A DNA stretch of 64,000 nt from Nostoc sp. UHCC 0302 (GTDB taxonomy: Bacteria > Cyanobacteriota > Cyanobacteriia > Cyanobacteriales > Nostocaceae): NCBI RefSeq assembly GCF_038096175.1, contig NZ_CP151099.1, positions 7,852,001 through 7,916,000 of the forward strand, given 5' to 3'. This document shows positions 1 to 8,296 of the stretch, in pieces. Position numbers and translations under genes: made by a program. The notes under the pieces are model-generated. The model was not told where the DNA came from, ran no database searches, and saw only the letters and a program-made list of their open reading frames with translations. Every line of letters begins with the position of its first letter. Within the stretch, counting starts at the first letter, position 1.

Positions 1-319
1 TTAAACTAATATTTTCGTGCTTAGGTATATCTTGACTTTCTAATTTATAGCTATCGCGAATGGATGCAGCAATTTCTACAATTTGCTTTCTTAATCTTCT
101 TTTTTTATCATCTATCTTGTCTGTGTTACCAAAAACACGCTCATCCTCACTTAAATCTTTGTACGCTCCTCGAATATCGATAATTTCTGCTCTATAGTTT
201 TTACTATTAGAAAAATCTCTTTCAAAATCCATTAATCGCTTTGTTGCTGCATTAAGATCATTTGAGGCAACTAGGCTTTCAATTTCAGAGTATCTGGCTT
301 GAGGATCAGTGTTAGTCAT
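1..319 (-). CDS. Unrecognised protein, N-terminal 106 residues (runs off the window edge)
   Basis: An open frame on the minus strand starts with ATG at 319 and stays open to base 1, so only the N-terminal 106 residues are visible. It begins MTNTDPQARYSEIESLVASN, then continues as a charged, helix-rich segment with basic stretches (DDKKRRLRKQ). There is no signal peptide or membrane segment. The pattern suits a small helical N-terminal module placed in front of a larger domain, as in cyanobacterial conflict or signalling proteins, but that is inference and no family is recognised. Base composition and codon use look like real coding sequence. The C-terminal part, which would decide the function, lies outside the window. 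Confidence 0.6.
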   Translation of the reverse strand, partial: MTNTDPQARYSEIESLVASNDLNAATKRLMDFERDFSNSKNYRAEIIDIRGAYKDLSEDERVFGNTDKIDDKKRRLRKQIVEIAASIRDSYKLESQDIPKHENISL

Positions 320-465
320 GGCTTGCTATCTGGCGCTAGCTTACATGATTATACGTAAATGTGCTTATTAAGCAAAGTATTGCTCAAAAGCGTTAAAATT
401 CCATTGAATATTGGTTTTATTTAATTGCTAGCAGATACGAATACAGTAAAATCCTTGCAAAACTA

Positions 466-1293
466 TCAATCGGCTGAAGTTGGTGGTTTACTGTATTTAG
501 CTATCAGACTTGCTAAAAGTGGTAAATCAAGTGGTTTAGAAGTATAGTCATTGACCCCAGCCGCCAGACATCTTTCGCGATCGCCTTTCATTGCCATTGC
601 TGTTTGGACAATTACTGGAATGCTTTGATACTCTGGATTTCCTCGGAGTTGTTGCACCAAGCTAAGACCATTCCCATCTTGCAGGCAAACATCCATTAAA
701 ATTACTGCTGGTTTTATCTGTGTTAAAGCTTCCCACATCTTTGCACCACTCCTTACCCAAGTCACCTGATATCCCGATTTACGCAGATAAATTTGCATCA
801 ACTCAGCGTTGGGTAAGTCATCTTCTACCAGCAAAATCTCTTGAGAAGAACTAGGGGTAAAAGAGGAGGCGACAGGGAGATGGGACACCAAGGACAAAGA
901 AGAATTAGTTACTTCTGCTCTCTCACTCTCTTCCTTTTCCCCTTCCATCTCTCGTATAAAGGGAAGTGCGATCGTAAAACGAGAGCCACAATTTACTTCA
1001 GACTCTACTTCCACAGAACCGCCGTGAATTTCTGCAAGTTTGCGAGTCACTGTTAAACCCAAACCAGTACCTTCAAAGCGATCTGCTACGGTATTGGTGA
1101 TTTGGAAATAGGGTTGAAACAATTTAGCTTGGTCTTCTAGAGAGATACCAGTGCCAGTGTCCCAAACTGTAAAATGCACAAATTCGCCTTTGGGAACAAC
1201 CTGTAAGCCAACGTTTCCTGTGCTGGTAAACTTTAAAGCATTGAAGAGTAAATTCAGCAGCATTTGCTTAAGTCGCAGTGGGTCGGCGGCTAG
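466..1293 (-). pseudogene. Hybrid sensor histidine kinase, C-terminal half (split by an insertion sequence)
   Basis: This is the 3' half of a histidine kinase gene interrupted by the IS at 1298-3132. It encodes the HATPase domain, with an N box (QMLLNLLFNALKF), a G1 box (DTGTGI) and a G2 box (GTGLGL), followed by a receiver domain with phospho-acceptor Asp in the context ILMDVCLQDG and Lys in YTSKPLD. Removing the element and one copy of the 4-bp duplication joins it in frame to 3133-4167, giving about 620 residues (DPDVTT joined to LAADPLRL). An open frame reading to 1335 starts inside the IS end, so a truncated HATPase-receiver protein could in theory be made, but it would lack the phosphorylated His. 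Confidence 0.88.
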
Positions 1294-1297
1294 GGTT
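1294..1297. repeat. Target-site duplication, left copy (GGTT)
   Basis: GGTT lies directly outside the left inverted repeat and is repeated at 3133-3136 directly outside the right one. Collapsing one copy restores the kinase reading frame, which supports it as the true target duplication. Confidence 0.85.
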
Positions 1298-1313
1298 CCC
1301 GGATTTCTCACAA
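1298..1313 (+). repeat. IS left terminal inverted repeat
   Basis: CCCGGATTTCTCACAA reading inward; matches the complement of the right end over all 16 bases. Confidence 0.88.
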
Positions 1314-1381
1314 AGCCGGAGAAAAGAGGAGTCAAAAACTGCCAAAATATCTATTGCACATGAATTCCAGCAGTTTTAAGC

Positions 1382-2869
1382 ATGACCCCTCAGAAAACAG
1401 ATTGTATACCGGAACAGTTCAAATTTGAACAAGTTAAATCATGTCCAGTCGTAGTTAATTTCAAGGGTGAGAGGGTAACATCAGATGCAGGATTGACTTT
1501 AATTGCGGAGCTAGACCGAAAAAGAGAAATTACATCGCGAGTAGCAAGATGTTTTAAAGATTACCGAGATTCCAATAGAATTGACCATTCAGTAGAAAGC
1601 CTAATCACGCAGAGAATATATGGTTTGATAATGGGTTATGAAGACTTAAACGACCACGAGGAACTGCGTCACGATCCAATGTTTATCCTGGCGCTAGGGA
1701 AAATAATGGGTTCAGAAAAAGAACTACCAGTCCTAGCAGGTAAAAGCACTTTAAATCGTATCGAACACTGTCCAGAAACTGTTGAATCAAGAGCATCAAG
1801 TCGATATCATCGCATTGGACATGATGCAGAAGCTATAGAGAAATTATTAGTTGAAATATTTTTAGAATCCTACTCCAAAGCACCACGACAGATAATTTTA
1901 GACTTGGACGTGACTGATGATTTAGTGCATGGCAATCAAGAAGAAGTGTTTTTTAACCCTTATTATAGAGGATATTGTTATGCTCCACTTTATATTTTCT
2001 GCGGTAAACATTTAATTGCAGCAAAGCTTCGTGCTTCTAATGTAGATCCAGCGTCGGGTGCATTATCAGAATTGCAACGAGTAATAAAACTAATACGTTT
2101 ACGTTGGGATAATGTGAAAATTATTGTACGTGGAGATAGTGCGTATTCGAGAGAAGATATTATGAGTTGGTGTGAATCTCAAGTTGGAGTAGATTATGTC
2201 TTTGGGTTAGCCCAGAATAGTCGGTTAATTCAACTATCCCAACCAACCCAATACCGGGCTTATCTTGAATATTCGCAAAAACTGGAAACTGTAGTAGAGT
2301 TTTTTGAAACTTTATTTACTCCGTCAGATGACTTGAAAAAACAAGCAGCAGCCTTTGTTGATAACTCAGTTTGGTATTGTTCGCTTGATTATAAAACTTT
2401 AAAATCTTGGAGCCGTAATCGCCGTGTTGTCTCAAAAATTGAGTATAGTAAGTCAGGGGTAAGTACTCGTTTTGTTGTCACTTCACTCCCTACTAAATTA
2501 GTGCCTCCAGGACGACTTTATACCCAGAAGTATTGCCCACGAGGTGATATGGAGAATCGTTTAAAAGAACAGAAGTTATCACTAAAAAGTGATAGAACTA
2601 GTACTCATACATTTGCTGGAAATCAACTACGTCTGTGGTTTTCTTCTGTTGCTTATATTTTGATAAACGCTCTCCGAGAGCAATGTTTAACAACAAGCGA
2701 ACTCAAAAATGCTACTGTTGGAACTGTTCGTACAAAGTTACTGAAATTGGGAGCCGTTATTACTGTTAATAGCCGATATATTTTAATCGCTATTAGTAGA
2801 GATTGTCCATACAAGAATATTTTTGCAACAGCTTACAGCTATTTATCTCGGCTAAACTGTTCTGGTTGA
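1382..2869 (+). CDS. IS1380-family transposase (DDE)
   Basis: This 495-residue protein would catalyse cut-and-paste transposition of the surrounding element. The N-terminus has the IS1380-type signature VVVNFKGERVTSDAGLTLI. The three acidic catalytic positions can be placed at the Asp cluster DLDVTDD (about 174-180), at Asp252 in VRGDSAYS and at Glu391 in RGDMENRLKEQKL, matching the family's D-D-E(N)xxKE pattern. The length is normal for the family and there is no frameshift or internal stop. ATG at 1382 is preceded by 84 bp of IS end. It is probably expressed from within the IS. Confidence 0.93.
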   Translation: MTPQKTDCIPEQFKFEQVKSCPVVVNFKGERVTSDAGLTLIAELDRKREITSRVARCFKDYRDSNRIDHSVESLITQRIYGLIMGYEDLNDHEELRHDPMFILALGKIMGSEKELPVLAGKSTLNRIEHCPETVESRASSRYHRIGHDAEAIEKLLVEIFLESYSKAPRQIILDLDVTDDLVHGNQEEVFFNPYYRGYCYAPLYIFCGKHLIAAKLRASNVDPASGALSELQRVIKLIRLRWDNVKIIVRGDSAYSREDIMSWCESQVGVDYVFGLAQNSRLIQLSQPTQYRAYLEYSQKLETVVEFFETLFTPSDDLKKQAAAFVDNSVWYCSLDYKTLKSWSRNRRVVSKIEYSKSGVSTRFVVTSLPTKLVPPGRLYTQKYCPRGDMENRLKEQKLSLKSDRTSTHTFAGNQLRLWFSSVAYILINALREQCLTTSELKNATVGTVRTKLLKLGAVITVNSRYILIAISRDCPYKNIFATAYSYLSRLNCSG

Positions 2870-3116
2870 TTTTCAGCTAATTGGAATTATAGTTATTAGC
2901 TTTAACTTGGGTAGATTTCATTGATTTAACCCTAGCTTTAGGCTGTCTATTTATCATTTTCAATAATCTTTGCTTTAGTATTTATTGTTTAGAATGTATC
3001 ATATTTGTCTTTGTAGTTTCGGTTTACACGTTGTCATAATCTGTTGTTGATTATAGTTTAGTGTTGTATAAAATAATTTACTTTAAGTTTTACTCATCTC
3101 AATGATTTTTTCTCAC

Positions 3117-3132
3117 TTGTGAGAAATCCGGG
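3117..3132 (-). repeat. IS right terminal inverted repeat
   Basis: Complement of the 16-bp left end. It is followed by GGTT at 3133-3136, the second copy of the target duplication. Confidence 0.88.
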
Positions 3133-4167
3133 GGTTGTGACATCGGGGTCTAGTTCTAGGCGCAGTTTCAAACCCTTATTAGCAGCTTTCTCTTTCACCA
3201 TTGCTAAAACATTCTTGCACAGCACTGGCACATCTACTGTCTCCCACTGGACTTCTAATTGATTGGCTTCAATTTTAGAAAGATCCAAAATATCATTAAT
3301 CAAAGCTAACAGGTGCTTACCGCTAGACTGAATGATATTTAAATACTCTTGGTGACGTTCTCTACTTGGATCGTAGCCTTGGGCTAAGAGCAGGTGAGTA
3401 AACCCAATAACAGAACTGAGCGGTGTGCGAATTTCGTGACTCGTGTTTGCCAGAAACTGATTTTTGAGTTGATTGGTGCGTTCCAGCTCAGCATTAGAGC
3501 TATCTAACTGTTGATATCGTTGCTGCCAAAATATTATTTTCCTAAGTTGTGCCAAAGCGGTAGTACACTGCTTGGCAGACCTGTCCATCAATTTTGCTAT
3601 CAGTTGAGTTTTGGATGCTATTGGTGAGTCACAATCAGATTCTAGGAGTGGTGTAGTGAGAATTAACCAGCCCCTAACGCCACCAAAATCATCAACTAAG
3701 CGCCAAGCACTTGGTGGTTGTTGATTCTCAAGCTGCTGTAAATCTTCAAGTGTTATAAACTCTTGCAGTTTTAATAGCAGCTTTTTTCCTGTCAGAATTA
3801 CTTCTAATTGCGGCAGTTGTGAACCTGGGGATAGAGAACAAGAAACATAGGAAATTTGGCCAAATGTTTCTTGTGGTTGAAACAAAGCGATACCTACGGC
3901 ACAATGGGTGAACGCCACGCCGCTACTATCTATAGCACTGTTAAGTTCGTTAACGACAGTTTGAAAAATTTCTGCTTCTGCTGCTCTTACCTGTGGGACA
4001 GTGTTACAAGCAGAAAGCAGGCAATCATTAAGGCGACTTTGCAACTTATTCAAGCTGCTCTCCAGCCACAACTCGGCGCGAAGTTGCTGAATTTTTTTCA
4101 AAAGTGTTGCGGTTGCATCTATCTGTGAGTTCTGTTCTGGTAAGCTTGAATACTGCTGCATGGTCAC
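3133..4167 (-). pseudogene. Hybrid sensor histidine kinase, N-terminal half (split by an insertion sequence)
   Basis: The 5' half of the kinase gene encodes a soluble N-terminal sensor region of about 220 residues that resembles a GAF-type domain, then the dimerisation/phospho-acceptor domain with His244 in ANTSHEIRTPLSSVIGF. There is no membrane segment, so the kinase was probably cytoplasmic. Translation now runs into the IS end and stops after about a dozen foreign residues, at 3094. Without the HATPase domain it cannot autophosphorylate. The start may be GTG at 4167 or ATG at 4161; neither has a clear ribosome binding site. Its partner half is at 466-1293. Confidence 0.88.
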
Positions 4168-4333
4168 CTAAACCGGTGAAAAAGTTTAGCTTCGCATAAA
4201 AATGCGAACAGGTTTCTATGTAAATAAGCGGACAATTCTTTTTTATTTATAAACCATAACTTAGTGTAGTAGCCACAGCAAAAATCAATCTATGAATCAC
4301 TTACATACAATTTTTTCATAGCAACTTCAGACT

Positions 4334-5206
4334 ATGGATGCACAATTTGCTCAACTAATTGTCAATGGAATTGCAGTAGGGAGTATTATTGCCCTAGCCG
4401 CAGTCGGACTCACGCTCACCTATGGGATTTTACGGTTATCTAATTTTGCCCACGGTGACTTTCTTACTTTAGGGGCTTATCTTACTTGGTTAGTGAATAC
4501 TTTAGGAGTCAATATTTGGTTATCGATGATACTAGCGGCAGTAGGAACAGTAGCGGCGATGCTGTTATCCGAAAAGTTACTGTGGTCAAGGATGCGTTCT
4601 ATCCGTGCTACTTCCACTACGTTGATTATTATCTCTATTGGACTTGCCTTATTTCTTCGCAACGGAATTATTTTTATTTGGGGCGGCAAGAACCAAAGTT
4701 ATGATGTGCCTGTTACTCCTGCTTTAGATATTTTGGGCTTAAAGGTGCCACAAAATCAATTATTGGTATTAGGGTTGGCAGTCTTGGCAATTTTAGCGCT
4801 GCACTACCTCTTACAAAACACCAAAATTGGTAAGGCAATGCGAGCAGTAGCTGACGATCTGGACTTAGCTAGAGTATCTGGTATCAATGTTGATAGAGTA
4901 ATCTTTTGGACTTGGTTAATTGCTGGCTCTCTGACATCTTTAGGCGGCAGTATGTATGGGTTGATTACAGCTGTGCGTCCAAATATGGGATGGTTTTTGA
5001 TTTTGCCACTATTTGCCTCAGTAATTCTTGGTGGGATTGGTAACCCCTACGGTGCGATCGCCGCCGCCTTTATCATTGGTATCGTCCAGGAAGTCAGCAC
5101 TAGTATCCCTTGGCTGGGTTCACAATATAAACCAGGTGTAGCACTGTTGATTATGATTTTGGTGCTGCTAATTCGTCCCAAAGGTTTATTCAAAGGCACG
5201 ATTTGA
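4334..5206 (+). CDS. livH: Branched-chain/neutral amino-acid ABC transporter permease (LivH/NatD type)
   Basis: A 290-residue inner-membrane permease of the LivH family, which imports hydrophobic or neutral amino acids together with a periplasmic binding protein, LivM and two ATPases. The opening is typical: NGIAVGSIIALAAVGLTLTY then ILRLSNFAHGDFLTLGAYL. About eight hydrophobic segments follow, with the cytoplasmic loop GKAMRAVADDLDLARVSGI that contacts the ATPase. In Nostocales the closest known role is the N-I neutral amino-acid uptake system (NatD), but I cannot separate NatD from other LivH paralogues by eye. None of the other subunits are in the window. ATG at 4334 has no strong Shine-Dalgarno. 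Confidence 0.85.
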   Translation: MDAQFAQLIVNGIAVGSIIALAAVGLTLTYGILRLSNFAHGDFLTLGAYLTWLVNTLGVNIWLSMILAAVGTVAAMLLSEKLLWSRMRSIRATSTTLIIISIGLALFLRNGIIFIWGGKNQSYDVPVTPALDILGLKVPQNQLLVLGLAVLAILALHYLLQNTKIGKAMRAVADDLDLARVSGINVDRVIFWTWLIAGSLTSLGGSMYGLITAVRPNMGWFLILPLFASVILGGIGNPYGAIAAAFIIGIVQEVSTSIPWLGSQYKPGVALLIMILVLLIRPKGLFKGTI

Positions 5207-5227
5207 GCAGCACCATTCCACTTCTAA

Positions 5228-5365
5228 CTATTCAATAATGTGGAAATAATAGGCTGCTACCAAGAAATTGATAGCTAACAAGAACAGCGCCCAGCCTGTG
5301 CGAAAGGCGTAGGGCGGTTTAGCTCCAGTTTGGGCAACTGGTAAATCTTTGCTTTTAGCTGTCAT
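5228..5365 (-). CDS. Small single-span membrane protein, 45 residues
   Basis: An ATG at 5365 with a good GGAGAA ribosome binding site 8 bases upstream opens a 45-codon frame ending at 5228. The N-terminus is short and hydrophilic (MTAKSKDLPVAQTGAKPPYA), then comes one hydrophobic span (WALFLLAINFLVAAYYF) and the tail HIIE. Size and layout match the small one-helix thylakoid proteins of cyanobacteria (photosystem accessory or high-light-inducible-like), but I do not recognise it and it lacks an obvious chlorophyll-binding ExxNGR motif. It lies convergent to the permease gene and downstream of lipA on the same strand, separated from it by a repeat-rich gap. Confidence 0.6.
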   Translation of the reverse strand: MTAKSKDLPVAQTGAKPPYAFRTGWALFLLAINFLVAAYYFHIIE

Positions 5366-5679
5366 AAGCGGTTCTCCAAATGTAATGACTTTTTAAGAAA
5401 TACCAAATTAGGTGTACCAATCGTCCAGATTCTTTAGAAATATTTGTGTGAGCCTGGAGATTGGGAATTTAGGGACACTTAAGAGCGGCACGCTTTGCGT
5501 AGCTTGCTTCCCCGGAGGGGTACGACAAGCGGTAGTTGAATCTCGACTTCGCTCGATTTCCGCGCACTTGTGCTGAGCGTAGTCGAAGTAGCCGAAACTC
5601 AGTACATTGCTGGGGACTGGGGTTGAAAAGGCTCTAGGAGCAAAGGGGAAAGAACTTGCAATAAGATTCTCCTCTGCTC
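5366..5679. repeat. Gap with interspersed palindromic repeats
   Basis: No convincing gene. At 5485-5530 there is a GCGTAGC / GTACGAC-type palindromic element, and at 5537-5600 another with the arms GACTTCGCTCGA and GAGCGTAGTCGAAGT. Both are of the kind scattered through filamentous cyanobacterial genomes. A 91-codon frame across it consists mostly of these repeats. Confidence 0.6.
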
Positions 5680-6606
5680 TCATTTCCCTATCTTTCCCTC
5701 TTCTTCCCCTGCATGGTATGAACTACGAACTAGAGGCCCAGAACGAACGTGACTGAAGCCCATTTCCCATGCTAATCTGCCCAGCTGATCAAATTCTTCG
5801 GGAGTCCAATATTTTTGGACTGGCAAATGTTCTAGGGAAGGACGCATATACTGACCGATAGTTAGGCGATCGCATCCTACAGTCCTCAAATCAGCCATTG
5901 TTTCCATGACTTCATTGAGTGTTTCTCCATGCCCCAACATCAAACCTGATTTAGTGGAAATCGTGGAATCAATTTCTTTGACTATAGCCAGCACCCGCAA
6001 AGAGCGATCGTACTTTGCTCCACGGCGCACTGGCCCAGTTAAGCGGCGAACTGTCTCAATATTGTGGTTGAAACAAGCTGGCTTGGTTTTGACAACGGTG
6101 GCTATCCGCTGGCGTTGACCTTCTTCTCCAACACCTGTACCACCCCAAAAATCTGGGGTCAGTACTTCAATTTGAGTTTCTGGGTTTAATTGACGGATAG
6201 TCGCGATCGTATTAACAAAATGCCCTGCACCCTGATCAGACAAGTCATCACGAGCAACAGAAGTCAGCACAACATAACGCAATCCCAAAAGTTGCACCGC
6301 CTCTGCCACCTTTTGCGGTTCCTCTAAGTCAATAGGCATCGGTGCATGACCTTTATCTACTTGACAAAAGGCACAAGAACGAGTGCAAGTAGGCCCCATA
6401 AGTAAGAAAGTCGCAGTTTTTTGGGCGTAGCATTCCCCCCTGTTGGGGCAGCGTCCTTCTTCGCAAATTGTGTGAATTTGGCGTTGCTTAATAATACGTT
6501 GTACAGTAGAAAGCTCACTGGCTTTGCCAATGGGGCGACGTAACCAGCTAGGCATTGCTGTAATTTCAGACTTTAGTGAGGCTGGTTGTGACGAAGTCAT
6601 AGACAT
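5680..6606 (-). CDS. lipA: Lipoyl synthase
   Basis: LipA inserts two sulfurs into protein-bound octanoyl groups to make lipoate for 2-oxoacid dehydrogenases and the glycine cleavage system. This 308-residue protein has the radical-SAM motif CTRSCAFC near residues 95-102 and the auxiliary-cluster cysteines in [12 protein letters not shown] near 48-59. The C-terminal RSSYHA serine motif is also present ([12 protein letters not shown]). The length is normal. Two in-frame starts exist (MSM); the first ATG is used here. No lipB lies nearby. Cyanobacteria often carry two lipA genes, and which one this is cannot be told. Confidence 0.95.
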   Translation of the reverse strand: MSMTSSQPASLKSEITAMPSWLRRPIGKASELSTVQRIIKQRQIHTICEEGRCPNRGECYAQKTATFLLMGPTCTRSCAFCQVDKGHAPMPIDLEEPQKVAEAVQLLGLRYVVLTSVARDDLSDQGAGHFVNTIATIRQLNPETQIEVLTPDFWGGTGVGEEGQRQRIATVVKTKPACFNHNIETVRRLTGPVRRGAKYDRSLRVLAIVKEIDSTISTKSGLMLGHGETLNEVMETMADLRTVGCDRLTIGQYMRPSLEHLPVQKYWTPEEFDQLGRLAWEMGFSHVRSGPLVRSSYHAGEEEGKIGK

Positions 6607-6998
6607 TTAAGCAAGATACAAAAATAGAGTACTCTTCTATCGCATTAATTTTGATAGCTAGAGACAGCAAAGACAAGTCAAAGGGGAGAGTAAATTCTTT
6701 CTTGTCCCTCCAAGGTTCTGACCAGCGTTGCTCCTTGTTGAATTCTCAGAATTAATTGAGATAGAGCAATAGAACAAGTTTGCTATGCTCTGGAGGCGGG
6801 TTAAAGCCTCAAATAGCACCATGGCACAGATTTAAAGCAACAGAAGCAAAAGTTTTACAAAATACCTCCAGCAATGTGATTTATACCGAAATATACTATC
6901 CCCCAATCAAGAAAAATTTTGGATATAGTGGGAGCATTCACGAGGTCAATCGGCAAAGCCGCTATTTACACTTAAAGTTTCTGTTAGAGCAATCAGCC
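6607..6998. other. Intergenic region upstream of a response regulator
   Basis: 392 bases between divergent lipA and the response regulator. An open frame continues upstream from the regulator to 6780, but its translation (rich in Y, P, N and without domain features) does not look like protein. No terminator or clear operator seen. Confidence 0.4.
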
Positions 6999-7667
6999 GT
7001 GGCAAGTAACAAGATTCTAGTTATCGATGACACTACAGTTGTCAGGGTAAAAGTACGCGAAATGTTGCCTCCGGGTAATTTCGATGTACTGGAAGCAAAA
7101 GATGGTATGGAAGGACTAAATTTCATCCTTCAAGAAAAACTCAGTCTGATTATGTTGGATTTTCTGTTGCCTAAAATGAGTGGCTGGGAAGTTTTCCAGC
7201 AAATTCAAGCTCAACCAGAGTTAAGGAAAATTCCTTTAGTACTCATGTCTGGTCGTAAAGAAGAGGTGACGGAAAAAATTCCAGAACCTTTTGAATATTT
7301 TGAGTTTCTGGGAAAGCCTTTTGATCAAAAGCAACTAATTAATGCAATTAAGTTAGCCATGACAAAGGCTAAACTGCCACGTCCAGAACCAGTTGCAGTA
7401 GGAGCAGGTGTTGTCGCTAAAAATAGCACAGCAGTAACCTCTGGGGTTGCAAATGGCACATTAACAACGTCTGGTGTTGCAAATAGCACAGTACCAACCT
7501 CTAATGCTGCAAACGGTACAACAGTTGTAACCTCCGGTAGCGGAGCAACTTCCCAAGCAGAAATTAATGCGTTAAATGAGAAAATTGTCAAAATGCAAGC
7601 AGAAATTGATGGCTTGAAGAAACAGCTAACTCAGGTCGTAACCTTTATTAAACAGAAAATTAAGTAG
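6999..7667 (+). CDS. Response regulator with receiver domain and Ala/Thr-rich linker
   Basis: From GTG at 6999 the protein is about 222 residues and starts directly with the receiver domain (MASNKILVIDDTTVVRVKVR). The Asp pair DD, the phospho-acceptor Asp in LIMLDFLLPKMSG and Lys in FLGKPFD are present. After about residue 125 comes a low-complexity linker of repeated A/S-N-(G/S)-T-T-S-G-V units, then a short C-terminal coiled coil (EINALNEKIVKMQAEIDGLKK) and no DNA-binding domain. It therefore probably acts through protein contacts. An upstream in-frame ATG at 6780 would add 73 residues that look non-coding. A strong terminator follows at 7950. Confidence 0.82.
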   Translation: MASNKILVIDDTTVVRVKVREMLPPGNFDVLEAKDGMEGLNFILQEKLSLIMLDFLLPKMSGWEVFQQIQAQPELRKIPLVLMSGRKEEVTEKIPEPFEYFEFLGKPFDQKQLINAIKLAMTKAKLPRPEPVAVGAGVVAKNSTAVTSGVANGTLTTSGVANSTVPTSNAANGTTVVTSGSGATSQAEINALNEKIVKMQAEIDGLKKQLTQVVTFIKQKIK

Positions 7668-7854
7668 GATTTGTGCTGACTATGTTCAATGCTCTCTTGA
7701 GCGGCTAAACTAAAAAGAAAAGTTTTTCCCATACTGGAAATCGACATCTAAGTCACCATTTTTTGGTGGACTTCAAAGCACAATCCTTGAGCCGTCTGGG
7801 TAGAGGTAATTAGTAACCTCAGTTATTAGTACACAACTGCGTAAGTAAAGCTAC

Positions 7855-7902
7855 AATTCAATATTCAAAAAGCTTATGGTCTAACTTTTTGAATATTGAA
7901 TT
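7855..7902. repeat. Perfect 18-bp inverted repeat with 12-base loop
   Basis: Arms AATTCAATATTCAAAAAG and its exact complement at 7855-7872 and 7885-7902. It is not followed by a T run, so it may be an mRNA-stabilising hairpin, an operator or the footprint of a small inverted-repeat element. Confidence 0.6.
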
Positions 7903-7949
7903 TCAAGGGAACAGTACTAATCTAAAAAAGTAGACCCATACTCATTAAA

Positions 7950-7997
7950 CCTGCCACAGTTTACTCTTGAGTTAGAGAGTAAGGGCAGGCTTTTTTT
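7950..7997 (+). terminator. Rho-independent terminator after the response regulator
   Basis: The outer stem CCTGCC/GGCAGG and inner stem TTACTCT/AGAGTAA are followed by seven T residues at 7991-7997. It lies 280 bases past the response regulator stop, which suggests a long 3' UTR or a separate small transcript. The rest of 7668-8296 is AT-rich and shows no gene. Confidence 0.75.
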
Positions 7998-8296
7998 GTT
8001 GTTTGGGCTGATTGTAAATTAATTTGCGTTTAAACGCGATCGCTACCATACACTCAAACAACCCAGAAAAACTATTTTCCAAAATCACTTGATAGCAGTT
8101 TTGTGTAGCTATTCTCTACTAGCAAGCAGTATTAATATTTTTACAATTATTTATATACTTTAATATCAAATACTTACTAAAAAAAATGTACCTATATAAA
8201 TAAAAAAATAGATACTTTTCTTTGGTTTCATGATATCGGCAGCCTTCGCTTGGGAACACTAAGCGATATAAACATGAATTATGAGCATAGGCTGCA

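Larger units (their letters stand above)
1298..3132 (+). mobile_element. Complete IS1380-family insertion sequence, 1835 bp
   Basis: The element is bounded by 16-bp perfect inverted repeats (CCCGGATTTCTCACAA at 1298-1313 and its complement at 3117-3132) and flanked by a 4-bp GGTT duplication. It contains one transposase gene, 1382-2869, followed by about 260 bp of non-coding DNA. The right end also carries an internal hairpin, TTTCTCAC facing GTGAGAAA, at 3109-3126. The transposase is opposite in direction to the kinase gene it disrupts. Intact ends, an intact transposase and an exact duplication suggest a recent insertion (inference). Confidence 0.92.

Noticed and set aside
5408-5683. 91-codon minus-strand frame
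   Set aside because: It runs through interspersed palindromic repeats and has no domain, ribosome binding site or protein-like composition.
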